From Gloeophyllum trabeum ATCC 11539 (taxonomy: Eukaryota; Basidiomycota; Agaricomycetes; Gloeophyllales; Gloeophyllaceae): 64,000 bases of DNA. A model generated the notes under the pieces. The model saw only the letters and a list, made by a program, of their open reading frames with translations, ran no database searches and was not told the DNA's origin. Each line of letters begins with the position of its first letter. Positions within the stretch are counted from its first letter, which is position 1. A program made the translations under genes and the position numbers. The stretch spans positions 844,649-908,648 of the forward strand of contig NW_006920412.1 of the NCBI RefSeq assembly GCF_000344685.1, written 5' to 3'. Shown here one piece after another: positions 1 to 13,520 of this stretch.

Positions 1-801
1 AGGCGACGTCTTAGCGTAGACCACGAGTGTCGATGCAGTGGGTCCATTTGTGATCCTTTTATCGAAACATGTATGAGTGTTCGAACGTGGGATGACGAAG
101 CCTCAGGCAACCTACTGACCAAAACTTATTGCCATTCAATCGGTATCCACCGTCGATCTTATCAGCTCGCAGTCGCATACTGACAACGTCACTTCCGCTC
201 CCCGGCTCACTCATAGCCAGGGCCCCTACTTTCTTCCCGGCCACCAGATCCGGGAGGTACTTCTCCTTCTGCTTGTCCGTCCCCCACCGGTGTATCTGGT
301 TCACGCAGAGATTGGAGTGTGCGCCGTACGAGAGGGCTACTGACCCCGACGCCCTGGAAAGCTCCTCCATGGCTAGTGTGTGGTTAAAGTAGCCGAGAGC
401 GAGACCACCGTAATCTGGCGAGACGGTGATGCCCAAGAGACCCATGCTGCCCATCTTCTCCCATAGGTCCTGAGAGTGTTGTCAAGTTCATTCTCCAAAG
501 TTCACTTCGAAGCTGGGAGTTGACTTACTGAAGGGAAGTTATTGCTTCGGTCGATCTCAGCAGCTCGAGGGGCAATCTCCTTCTGAGCGAACTCAGAGAC
601 TGCATTTCTGAACTACACGTCTGTCAGGATCACATCGTTACAAGCATGCAGTGTGAACATCCATACCTCCGTCTGGTCTTCCGTTAGTCCTGCAATGTCT
701 GCATTGTAGAACGACGCATGCCTCCGTTGACCGGCTCTGGATAGGACACTGCTTTGGATCAGACGGCGAGACGCACGTCGGCACACCCTAGAGAAATTCA
801 T
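1..801 (-). CDS. ivd: Isovaleryl-CoA dehydrogenase, 5' part (runs off window start)
   Basis: Mitochondrial flavoprotein of leucine breakdown, oxidising isovaleryl-CoA to 3-methylcrotonyl-CoA. The protein starts with an Arg/Ser-rich, acid-poor leader ([18 protein letters not shown]) that looks like a mitochondrial presequence. It then shows acyl-CoA dehydrogenase N-terminal motifs: [11 protein letters not shown], a [12 protein letters not shown] stretch typical of the isovaleryl branch, and [14 protein letters not shown], which lines the flavin/substrate pocket. At least three introns are needed. The last exon seen, at about 1-57, reads [18 protein letters not shown], the usual continuation. 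The catalytic glutamate and C-terminal half lie outside the window. The ATG at 801 is the only start giving the leader. Family call is firm; the isovaleryl subtype is slightly less so. Confidence 0.9.
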
Positions 802-1126
802 GGTCCCTCAAGAGAGGCTTTGATAACAGCGTCGTGGTCGTCGTCGGGATAGACAAAGTCAGAGGCACGACCGCCTTTCGCCCAGACATGGTCTTACCGA
901 AACCAACTGTGCCGGATCATAATCAAGTGACCCCGCACTTCCCCACATCGATCGCATATGAATCGGGCACATAGATCTCTCCTGCCAGAGCTAGGAAGTA
1001 TAATGTAACTCGCAGACAATTGCTGGTATGTACAACGAATGACTCGTTCAAATAAATGAAGAATAAGTACGGTTAGAGATCGTATTGCTGCGAGCATGCT
1101 ATGCGCAAGACTTCTATCGCATCTCT
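802..1126. other. Intergenic, ivd upstream / ipk1 downstream
   Basis: This stretch holds the ivd promoter and the ipk1 3' region, both genes being on the minus strand. I see no further coding sequence or distinct motif. Confidence 0.5.
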
Positions 1127-2632
1127 TCATTTGCTCTCAACCTCCTCGAAACATGATTTCAGCTGCCCGGAAAGTCTGTAAGCCTCGACTATTTCCTTGT
1201 CCAACTTCGCCCAGTGGCGCAGCTTCCGTATAGGCTTCGGGTCAAGGTCGATGAAAGTGACTGGGTCCTGGTAGTCGGAAGGCTCCTGGCCGGAAAAGTC
1301 TGCCTGGTTTGTGTTATCTTGGGAGTGGAAAAGGATGGGCCGAACGATGATTGAACAGTCCTTGAATGTAGCTGAAAGCAGGTAGGACAGGGTGTAATAC
1401 CGCAGGTCCTCCAATCTGGGATGGTCGTGGTCCATCACCTTCCCGGACGTCAAATATTGGTCGATAAACGCCGCGTAGTCATCCATTGTTGGATCAGGCT
1501 CGGCAGGGAGAGGATTAGATTGCACGTTGCCCTTGGATGTATCGTATCCATCCCAGAGGGAAGTGAGCCCCTCAATATCAAGAGGATCGAGCGTCCGCTG
1601 GAGTCTCGCGAGGATTCCAAGGGACTGGGAGGATAAGAGCACAGCTGCAACCCGTTCAACGAACGCGTCACGCAACTGGGCACTTTCCAAGCAATGAGGA
1701 TTGGAAGACGATTCCTTGATGGCACGTCGTAGGGCCTCCATGGACTTTGGCTGTAATGGAAGTACTTGTTGAATGGTGGAGCTAATACCGCGGATGAGAC
1801 ACGTACATCGTCGGCTGTGAGTGTTTGACCATCTACAAAGATCTTGAGATTATTGATGTGCCCTGCCTTGCCAATCCATTCGTCCCATAACGCGCATAGG
1901 GCGATTTCAACTCGCTCCTTCTTACCAGAATATAAATCAAGCGGGCAAAAGCCTTCTGCCGAAGCTTCGCCTTTGGTGGACTTCAAGTACGAGTGCATGC
2001 AGTATCTGCACGTGCGAGTCTTGTAAGGTTTCGTCTCCGGTGATAGGTGGGCCGCATTTGGGAGAAAACCCCACTTAGGCTTGAGGAAGGGACAATCATC
2101 GTAATATGCACGAATGAAGGCACCTCGCGCTTACTTTAATTTCTATAGACCAGCTGCCGCTTGCGGTGAGATCCGTAGCGAGTAACGCATTGGACCTGGT
2201 AACATCGATTGCGTCCTTTTCTCTTCGGAGTAGAGGACGCCTCCGATGCACTTGATCCGCTAATTGCGAAAGCCAATCTGGATCGGTCCCGACGAGGGAC
2301 AAACGAGGGAGGTATCGTCCGGGGATTAAACGTCCGACGATTCTCTCCTGGCATTCGCGCTGTATGACACTTGCATCAGGCGCTTGAGATACCTCTTCGT
2401 CTTCATCATGGCGATGATTAATACGTTCACAGCGTATATTCTTAGCTGGCGCATTGCCCGGTAAGCTATTCGGCTTTCGGATGTCCGTTTTCCTCAACCG
2501 TAGGACCATTCCATTAAACCTCGCGTCCGATGGTCCCCTGTAGCTGAGAACCAATGTAGCGCCCCCCTCGGATAGGTAGTGCCAGTCATTCGGACTCGTG
2601 TCCGATACGGTATGCATAAGTCCAACAGACAT
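1127..2632 (-). CDS. ipk1: Inositol-pentakisphosphate 2-kinase
   Basis: Phosphorylates InsP5 at the 2-position to make phytate (InsP6), the precursor of inositol pyrophosphates used in phosphate signalling and mRNA export. N-terminal ATP-site motifs are visible: WHYLSEGGATLVLSY, then FNGMVLRLRK. After an EIK exon end comes PKWGFLPNAAHLSPETK, the family's lysine-containing EIKPKWGF motif. The cysteine-containing RYCMHSYLK and GFCPLDLYSGKKERV motifs follow, and near the end FKDCSIIVRP and FIDLDPKPIRKLRHW, the metal-binding DLDPKP signature. Several short introns are required. The ATG at 2632 is chosen because the longer frame starts at TTG; an ATG at 2617 would also work. It is divergent from the kinesin gene. 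The family call is firm because motifs from both ends of the protein occur in order. Confidence 0.9.
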
Positions 2633-3154
2633 TAAATCTGGGAAGCACAACGTCGCAAGCAGGAAAGAGCCGGGAATGTCGATATTAATACGGACACAGT
2701 CTAAGTGTTCAGATAAGGCGACTCAGGCAAGAACAGGGCCTATCCCTCCTCAGCAGAAGGTGTCGCTCAAGGCAAGCTCCGACCAGAGGCGATACGGTGC
2801 AGACGATGTTTCGACACTAAAAAGTCACATTCGGATTGACAGTTCGCAACAAGTTTGTGATTTCGCTTGCTTATGAGCATGTCCGTAGTTTCCTGCGGTT
2901 TCACAGGAGTCCAGCTCGGCGAGGCATCACGTTCTACGCACCCAGTTTTCTCCAGACTCAGAGCAGAGCAGTTTGTAGGCCAGAGGACTTACGACGATCA
3001 ACGCAGGAACCTCAATAATTCAGCAGGGACGGGCCATAAGGGGAAATTGGACGGAAACACGAGCCGTAATAGGAAATTGTCGCGGGAGAATCTACTAACA
3101 TCACAAGGACTCCCTGCCTACCTACCGGCAACACCATCCTCGGCGACGTCGACG
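2633..3154. promoter_or_regulatory. Divergent promoter region, ipk1 / kinesin
   Basis: These 522 bp separate the two start codons and must contain both promoters. Long frames crossing it are extensions of the kinesin first exon without an internal start. No clear TATA box was seen. Confidence 0.4.
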
Positions 3155-6100
3155 ATGGCGCCCTCGAGCGCGACGACAACTTCAATCCAAGTCGGTGAGT
3201 TTCCCACTCTGTGCGCTGTAGCGCACTCACTGACATGCGCGATGCGCAGCCGTGCGTATTCGGCCGACGACCACCCAAGATGCGGCCTCCATTCCCCCTC
3301 GTTTCCAGCGCGCTGTCGTTCACCCCATCTCTGAAACGACAGTCGCAGTAGACCCGGTCTCCGCCCAACCCGCGTCCGCAGGCGGCAATAGTGGATCCTC
3401 GAGCTCTTCGACCGCTACCACGAAGAAGCAGACCTTCACTTTCGATCAAGTTCATCCCCCGGACACGACCCAACATGAGATGTTCACTTCGACAGCGGAA
3501 CCTCTCATCAATCATTTCTTGGAGGGCTTCAATTGTACTATACTTGCATATGGGCAGACTAGCAGTGGCAAGACGTTTACTATGACAGGTGTGGATCTGG
3601 ATGCCGACCCCTCGGACCCAAATAATGGCATGGGCATCATTCCACGAGCTGTCTCCACCATATTCAAGAAGGCTAGAGCGCTAAAGGAGGAGCGCGGTAA
3701 TTCGTGGAATTATACTATCAAAGGGTCGTTCATCGAAATCTACAACGAAGACCTGTTGGACCTCCTAGCTACTGACGATGGCAGTGGCGCTCGCCGCGAA
3801 GTCCAGATCCGAGAGGACAAAGGTCATATTATTTGGACAGGATTGAGAGAGGTTGCTGTAAAGAATGCGCCTGAAGTTATGAAGTAAGCAATTACCCCTC
3901 ATCACCGTTCTCATTCTTATGACCAGTTCAGCTTGATTCGTCAAGGTGCCTCCATCAGGCGTACTAACGAAACCGACATGAATGCTCAATCTTCGCGGTC
4001 GCATGCCATCTTCTCCCTGACCCTCACGCAGAAGAAATACACTGGGTCTGGTCCTCCACCCCGCTCATCCTCCCCTCTCCCTGGCACCGGGCGCTCGCCT
4101 TCTCGTCTTGCTCGGCCAGGCTCGATGTATGCGCCATCCAATGGCAGAGTCTCCTCACCGACTTTTGGTCGACCGGGTACACCTAGCTTTCAGTCCGCAA
4201 TGGATCGCGGTGGTTTGAGACCGCCGAGTTCTCTCGGCTCACACGCTGATGATGGCGGTGAATGGATTACAATCACGTCGAAATTCCACTTTGTGGATCT
4301 TGCGGGGTCAGAGCGAGTGCGTCGCTTCTGTGCTTCTCTCATCAGATGATGCTGATCACGATGCCTCCTTATAGCTTAAGCGGACTGCAGCCGCGGGCGA
4401 GCGTGTCAAGGAAGGTATCTCCATCAACAGTGGTCTGCTGGCTCTAGGCAACGTTATATCCGCGCTCGGCGATCCTGCAAGGGCCAAGTCGCACACAGCA
4501 AGCCATGTACCTTATCGTGATTCGAAACTTACTAGGCTCCTTCAAGACTCATTGGGCGGCAATGCGCACACACTCATGATTGCTTGTGTTAGCCCAGCTG
4601 AGTGGAACGCGGGTGAAACTATCAATACGCTCAAGTACGCCAACCGAGCTAGGAACATCAAGAACCGGGTAGCCATCAACGAGAAGGAGGAAGGATGGGA
4701 CGACGTAGAATGGCTCCAGACGACTGTCACCAGACTCCGAAAGGAATTGAAGGCGATCAAGGAGAGTGGCGGCAAGAGCGCTGGTGCTCTTTCCGACGAC
4801 TCTGTGGCCGAGCCTGTTGAAGGCGCCTCAAAGAAAGTGCTCGAGCAGATGGTACAGCTGCAGAGCAACTACGAGGATCTGCGGGAGAAGTTCACGGACC
4901 GAACTGAGGAGTTGACCAGGCTGCGCCGAGAGCTCGCTGAGAAGCAGCGGCAGTCGACCTCGGGTGCTATGAACGCAACTGCAAGGTATGAAGAGATCGT
5001 AGGTCCTGTCATCGAGGAGTACGAGAAGACCATCAGCGCTATGGAGGCCGAACTCAGCCTGAACAGAGCTGCGCTCAGACATACGAATGATTTGTATGAG
5101 GAAAAGGAGGCTGAGCTAGCCGAGGTGACCGAGAAGAACTCCCGGACTGAACTCTACGTTGAGGAGTTGAAGCTGCGAGTCGCAAAGCTGACAGAGCGCG
5201 AAGCATCCACCGAGGTTTGTTCTTAAATGTTTTGGACTTCCGTGATCTCACAAGCTTTCCAGGCTTATGTCCGGGATTTGGAGGATAAGATCAAGCAATA
5301 CGATGAAACCACTGTTAGTTCGAGCGAGTCTATGACGGACCTCAAGAAGGAGATAACAAGATATAAGGATGCCGAGTCTCACGCGTCCCAATATATCGCC
5401 GATCTCGAAGCTCGCCTTGCTAAATCCGACGAGTCCATCCAGGAACTCCGGCGTACAGTCGATAAACTTGAGACGGAATGCGAGCGCCGTAGAAAGGAGG
5501 TGGAAGTTCTGCAATCTCGTCTGGACGGCCTGCAGAACGATGGGCAGGCATGGAAGGTTGACCTTGAGGAACGAGAGAAGCGAGTGAAGGAGCTGGAGGT
5601 GAAGATGCAGGAATGGGAGGCTAAGAAGAAAGAGGCCGGCGAAGAGAGAGCTCGTCTCGGCAACATGGTGGATGAGGTCGCTCGTGCTCGCAAGAGCTTG
5701 CAGTTGGACGGCGCCGCGGGCGCTGCCGCTGTAACCACTAACGGCGTCAACCACGACGAAGAGGGATCCGTGGAGGACGAACTTGCAGCACTCCAGAAGA
5801 CGCACGCGCAGACATTGGAGGATCTTTCCTCGGTCACGGCCAAATATCGGGATGCGCTGCGCGAGATCTCTGATTTGGCCGCCCAGATTCAGGAAGCGAA
5901 GCTTAGCAACGCAGCCACCTCTGATCTGCCCGAGAGGAGCACGGATATCCCACCATTCCGGCGACGGGTGATAGGCTCCAGATCCAGAGAAGGAAGCGAA
6001 GGTCAGTATAGTCCCGCTACCGGCAAACGTTTTTTATTCCGCCACGCGGCCTCGTCGGAGTCGCTTCACTCGAGGTACGTACGCTCAATAACCTGTGTTG

Positions 6101-9100
6101 ATGACAACTATGTTGACATGACTACCACGTAGGTCGCTCTCACAATCCTTGTCACAGTCGCAGTCGCTCTCGCAGGAGCTTTCCTTGGCCCGATCTCGCA
6201 AAGCTTCGATCTCAAGTCACGGCAGTAGTAACTCCCAGTCGTCCACTCATTCCCGACCTAACCTTTCTCTCTCTCTTCCTATTAACGGTGTACCTGATCC
6301 GAATGGTGGGGAGAGGAGCGTTTCGAGCCTAGAGAAAGAGATCATGAGGTTGCAGGAAGTCCTGAAGGAACGGGAGGCGGAGATAGCTGCACTGGAGGGA
6401 ACACTGCAAATAAAGGATCGTAAAGTGTCGCAAGATGACATCGTCCCTGAAGCTCAAACGAATGGCAATCCTGACCTCTCGCCGAAGACCATGCACAATT
6501 TCAATGCCATCCGACGAAGCTTCCAAAACGGGCACGCGGAGCACGAGAGGTCTGATTCAATGTCAGCCTCCGACGCTGACGAGTCACTCGAGAGATTGAA
6601 CGAGCTCATGCGGTTAGTTCCTTCCCACTTCACCTAGGGCTACCCGTGACTCTTCCTTGCAGGTCCATGGCGCAAAAAGAGTCTCAGCATCGCGAAACGG
6701 TCGAGAAACTCAATTCAGAATTGATTCAGGTCCGCCGGCAATGCGATGAGCTGACCACCCTGTCTCGTGATCAGGTGTGTACACAGTCTTTCTCAAAGCA
6801 TGCGGTTATCTTGATACCAACGAATGTGCTAGGCACATAACATGTCTACCGAATTGGCTGCGCTGAACGAAAAACACGATCAAAATATGTTGCTTCTTGA
6901 GCACGCGCACCAACGTGAAGCCGAACTCGAGCAGGAACTGAAGCAAGCTGAAAGTGACCATCAAACTGCGGTGGAGCAGTTGCGATCCGAGCACGAACAG
7001 GCCTTACAAGCCAAACAGGCCGAACTCGACGCTATCCTTTCGCGTCTCCAAGGAGAGCACGAAGCTTCTCTTGAGGCCCTTCGACAGCAGTTAGCGCAGG
7101 TATCTGCTTCGCTTGAGAAGGCCAGGGATGAACACACTCAGGCCTTTGGGAACTTACGTGCCGAACACGAGGAAGAACTGGCGAGACGAATCGAAGAAGC
7201 CAATCAGATCCTTCTACGTGCCCAACAGGATCACGAGTCTGCCCTGGCCAAGGTCGCCGCTGCACAAGAGGAGGCGCTCAAGAAGAAGGACGAGGAAATC
7301 GCCGCTACCTTGGCTCGTACCGAGGAGGAATACTATAATGCCTTAACGAAGCTGCGTGCCGACCATGCGCAGGCCTTAGAGAAGCAGGCGTCAGAGTCAT
7401 CGACGGCATTGGAGCGGTTACGAGACGAGCACGCCTCTGAGCTCAGGCAGTTGGAGATCAAGTACCGTGGCAGTATCTCTGAATCGCAGTCGTCCTTGGA
7501 TACTGCCATGGCCGACCTCAAGCAGGAGCTGACAGACCTCAGCAACAAGAAGGAAGCGGCATTCGGCGAGCAGCTGGTCAAACTTCAAGAGGAGCAAGCT
7601 GCTGCGTTGCGGGCAAAGGAGGATGAACACAATGCTGCCCTGCAGAAGTTGCGATCAGAGCACTCAGCTGCCCTGGAGGACATGGTCCGTCGTCTCGAGA
7701 GTGAAACTGGGATTCTACAGAAACAGCTCGAGGACAGCCAGCACGAGTCTCAAGCTTTCGTGGCCCAGGCCCGCGAGGAACTCGAGACTGCGTTGGCAAA
7801 CCTCAAGGAACAACAGACTACAGTCTTGCGGGACGTTGAGCAGCGACACGAGGCCGAGATAGCTGAGATAAAGGCTGCCCATGAAGCTGCTCTTGCGGAT
7901 GCCAAGCTGTCAGCGGAGGAAGAACGCTCGGCCTTGTTGGCTGCCCATGCTCAGGAAATGGCCAAGATCAACTCCGAGCATCAGGCTGCCATCGCCGAAC
8001 TCCAAGCTAATCTGGTAGCTGCACAGGATCGGCATGAACAGGCTCTGGAAGATGCTCGATCGCAGAGCGCCCGTCTTCTTGATGAGGAAAAGACTAAACT
8101 CCAAGATATGCTTCGTGCAGCAGAAGAGAAGCACGCTCAGGAACGTGAGACTTCGCGAAAGGATCATGAGTTGCTATTGGAGGAGCTCGCATCCTACAAG
8201 GCGGCGAGCGATGAGTACAATTTGGCTCGCGAAGATGCGCGGAGGATGCACGAAGATGTTGTGAGCAAGAAGGACAAGGAGATCAGCCGTATGAACGGTC
8301 TTCTTTCCGAGAGTCACAACGAGCAGGAGCGGCTCAAGTCTGAACTCGAGAAGCTCAAGAGTGATCTCCAGGCCAGTCGCAGCCAACAGTCGAAGCTCGA
8401 GAAGGAGGCATCGAAACGAAAGTCTCTGGCCGAGGAGCTGGAGAGGCATCGATCAGAGTTAGCAGAAACTCAAGAGACCCTGCAGCGTACTCGTGACGAA
8501 CGAGACCAACTGTTGGCGGAGAAAACCCGGCAGGACTCTGTTGTCAAAGATCTGCAGGCCCAATTGGCTCAGAATGCTCCTGCTCCCGAAACACTTGCCC
8601 GCCCTACCATCCCCGAACGGTCGTTGTCTTACGCTCGTGCCAATGGTCTTCCTCCACCTAAACTTCCTCCCTCGACGCCGCCTCCCTCTGTCCCTCCCCC
8701 CCCTCCTCCAGTTGGAAAGTCTGTATCCAACGCAAGTGACTCGGGCTTAGCTGTATCCTCCCAGTCCAGCGCGATCACTACTGCTTCCTCCCGAGAGTCT
8801 GCTCCTGAGTCGCCGAATACCTCCGTGGCGCATTCCAGTCTTGATGTCAACCTTGTTGCCAAAATTGAGGAACAGTCGAAGCAGATTGAAGAGCAGGAAG
8901 CCATGATCAAGACGCTGAACAAGCAGCTCTCGCACTGCGAGAGCGACCTGCAAGCTCACATGGACTTGGTCAGCCGTCTTGAGACATCCCTGGGCGACTC
9001 GGAGAAGAATCGTGAGTGTTTTATCATCATCATCAGCTATCTAATTTCTAATCGTGTCACAGTCCGTAAAGCGCGCATGCATGCAACGGAGCTTGCACGG

Positions 9101-9319
9101 GAGCGAGACACTCTGAACACCCGGATCGATGGCCTTCAGAGGGAACTGTCTGAGACAAAGCGGGAGGTTGTCAACGTGCGACGCTCGATCGTTGAAGAGA
9201 AGCAGTCTCTCGAAAGCCGATTGGACGAAGAGCGCAGGGCCAAGGAACGGGCCCGCGCACAACTCGACAGTCGGATGGAGGAGCTTCAGAAACGGAAGTC
9301 GAAGTTCGCCTGCTTATAA
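3155..9319 (+). CDS. Kinesin-4/KIF21-like motor with very long coiled coil
   Basis: Plus-end microtubule motor, 1,912 residues in nine predicted exons: 3155-3194, 3250-3883, 3932-4316, 4375-5214, 5263-6074, 6133-6612, 6663-6774, 6833-9011, 9063-9319. All joins keep frame. The N-terminal motor domain begins TSIQVAVRIRP and shows the P-loop [11 protein letters not shown], switch [14 protein letters not shown], switch [13 protein letters not shown] and [17 protein letters not shown]. An insert of about 75 residues rich in Pro, Ser and Arg lies between switch I and switch II. The neck is followed by over 1,200 residues of heptad-type coiled coil rich in Glu, Ala, Gln and Lys. A proline stretch ([12 protein letters not shown]) sits near 8690-8720, then a last coiled coil. 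Coil pattern and neck favour kinesin-4/KIF21; subfamily is inferred. The in-frame 51-nt intron 9012-9062 could be left in without breaking the protein. Confidence 0.88.
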
Positions 9320-9862
9320 TCCTACGCCCGCCTCAGGTCGCCGCCCAGCGTTCCGGATCTCCTTCCCTCCTCTCCGCATTGCCACACACCGCGGTCTTGC
9401 TTACGTTTATTGTTCCTGTTTCATATTTACATGCCCGCCTGTCGTCGGCCCAGTCTCTCGTTCAGCCTGTCTTGTTGGAAGTATAGCGGTTACATTATTT
9501 GGATACCCACTCTCATTTACCCCTATGATTGCCTTATCTCTAGTTCCCCCATGTTTTACTACGTACTACGGCCTCCATGCTACATAATAGACGGAATACA
9601 TCGCAGACAGCTGCAACAGTTACGGACTGCTGGTTGAATCTTTCGGCGTCGCTCACTAAGGAGTGATGCCAGTATGACGAGAAGGCGGAGCAGGAGTGGG
9701 GGAAAGCTCGGCTAATTCCCCGGACTGCTCACTCGGACCGGAGTAGACTACTGCAGCCCAGACCTTCGGATCTCCCCAGCTTGACCTCATAAGTCTGTTT
9801 GAACTGGGCTTAAATTTGGTCTACAAAATTACGCCCGCGACAGTTCTCACCTATCATCTCCC
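9320..9862. other. Intergenic, kinesin 3' region and SDR promoter
   Basis: No gene recognised in these 543 bp. Pyrimidine-rich sequence follows the kinesin stop codon, and the SDR gene starts at 9863. Confidence 0.45.
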
Positions 9863-11432
<1,570 letters not shown>

Positions 11433-11926
11433 ACGGGTCGAGTTTGAATCATCTTCAATGTAAATTTGCATAATGGCGCGTCATAGAAGTATCCTATTAT
11501 CTCACTATGGAACTGGGGCTACACGTTTGGGACTACACAAGCGGACAGACACTAATACCCGGTTGCTGCGGTCTTCTTGATGTAGTAGAGTACGATGTTC
11601 CTACTACATACCCGTCCAATAATTATTTGTAGATTGTCAGTGCTCCACATTGCCCGCAGGTCCACACGAACGGAAGCAAACTGTCTCAGTTGGTGGAGCT
11701 GTATGATTCTGTTCTCGAGAGCCGGCGGGAGAAACAAGAGAAAGCCGGCGGTAAAGAGTGGTACAGGGCTGGTAGATGTCATTCCTTTTCGAGCTCACAT
11801 ATCCACTCCACTTGTGGCACTGCTTCCGTGCGTCCACAACTGGACTGACAGAATGCGAGCGCTCAGCGAGCTTTCGTGGGTGTACCTGCACTCCCTCAGG
11901 CCGGACCATCCACCAGCGTCCCCACA
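11433..11926. other. Intergenic, SDR to wc-2
   Basis: Holds the SDR 3' region and probably the wc-2 5' UTR. An upstream wc-2 coding exon cannot be excluded, because the frame stays open upstream of the chosen ATG but with only a GTG at its start. Confidence 0.4.
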
Positions 11927-13230
11927 ATGTCCAGTACTGCCATTGCAGGCCCGTCAGCGACGCAGCTAGGCAACACAGGGAGCCAGAAGCAAGCGTTCGA
12001 ATTTACGAGGCGGAAACGCTGGGCCGACTTGCTCATCACGGAGCTCTCGGATGCAGTAATCTTGATTCTCTCGCCGGCTTGTAAAATCTGGTTCTGCGGA
12101 AACGCTGTCTCGGAGTTGCTCGGGTGGAGAGATGAGGAACTGATAGACCAGGATTTCACGGATGTTATGAATGGTGCGAGTCATTTCAATGCGACCACGG
12201 CCCTTAAGCTGACTAGTTCACTATGCAGGAGACGACCAGATAAAGTTCCTGAACGCGTTCAGTGATTCATGCCGGACCAGGACAGAGCTGCTGTGCTACG
12301 TCCGTTTGAAGTGCAAGAATGAGTTCTCACAGGACGCGCGGGACTACAGCACCAGCCCCAAGGAGGTTCTGTTCGAATTTAAGGGCTATCCCCACTTCGT
12401 CCAGGACGAGATGGAATGCAAGTGCTTCTTCGCGATGGCGAGACCATATCCCAGTCGCAACACGGCCATGTAAGGGTTATGACACTTATGCATGCTGCCG
12501 TATGTGGAGCTGATTGTGCAGGCTCAATACATTTCTTGAATTGAAAGTGGAGAACGAGCGCCTCCATCAGCGGCTCAACGAGCTTCAACAACACGTAGCA
12601 CAGAAAGCCGTCATTTCCGCAGGCGGTCAATTACCGTCAGACCACACGGGAGGTTATCCGGGATACAGCAACCCCATGCCCATGCCGCTTTCGATGCCTA
12701 TGACGTTGAACCCACCAGTGCCCGAGAGTTACTATCGCTCAGCCGGGAACAGCGCTTCCTACGAGAGCGGCAGTATGCCTAATAACTACGAGATGGGTAT
12801 CGGTACGGGGTATCGAGCAGCTAGTTATGCTGGTAATCGCGGGTTGGACGCCGTGCTAGAAGACGATACGGATGAGGTTTCGCGAAGGAAGAAGGTACAA
12901 TGGCACTGAGGCCTTTGTACGATCTCAGCGTTCACTAATCTCCGCTCTTCGCAGCTCAAGAAGAATCATCTCGGTGATCAGCACGTTTGTGTTACTTGCG
13001 GGCGGACAGATTCGCCGGAATGGCGGAAGGTATGCGTCCTTCTATGCCTAGCTTCCCCGCAGATGTTTAACTGATAACGTGGACAGGGGCCCCAAGGACC
13101 GAAGACACTCTGTAATGCGTGCGGCCTACGCTGGGCAAAGCAACAGCGCAAGTTCGATGCGGATCTTGCGGAAAACAGTGGCGATCCGACGTTGGGCGTG
13201 GGTTCTTCAGGACAGGTACAGTCGTACTGA
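11927..13230 (+). CDS. wc-2: White Collar-2 type PAS + GATA zinc-finger factor
   Basis: Partner of the blue-light receptor WC-1 in the fungal light-responsive transcription complex. A short Ser/Ala/Gly leader is followed by a PAS domain: [20 protein letters not shown] and [20 protein letters not shown], then, after an intron, [16 protein letters not shown] coiled-coil segment ([20 protein letters not shown]) precedes a linker rich in Met, Pro and Tyr. The C-terminus carries one GATA finger, [19 protein letters not shown] then [17 protein letters not shown], split by an intron after WRK. The flavin-binding Cys motif of WC-1 LOV domains is absent, as expected for WC-2. The start is the first ATG of the open exon; an extra 5' exon is possible. 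The stop at 13228-13230 directly follows a potential donor (GGACAG/GTACAG), so a further 3' exon is also possible. Confidence 0.88.
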
Positions 13231-13520
13231 TTCGGCATATGTTTTCATTTTTTTCTTGTCGTCGACCATTGTTATATGGGCATGTCGGCGAGCGAGCACA
13301 CATTGGCCATGCTGCCGCTCTTACAGGCTACTGCATGCAGATATAAAGGTTGTCCATGCTATAACTGCAATATACCTATCATAGTATTTCTTAAAGTCGT
13401 GGGAACCTTGGTGTTATGGGTCCAATCACATTTCAAGTCACTTGTAACTACTCCTCCGACTGCATACCATTATACGCAGTAGTAGACTGCTAGTCCTCTG
13501 CGTGAATCGTACAGCTCACA

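Noticed and set aside
5248..5843. Long minus-strand frames (185 and 154 codons)
   Set aside because: Antisense shadows of the kinesin coiled coil.
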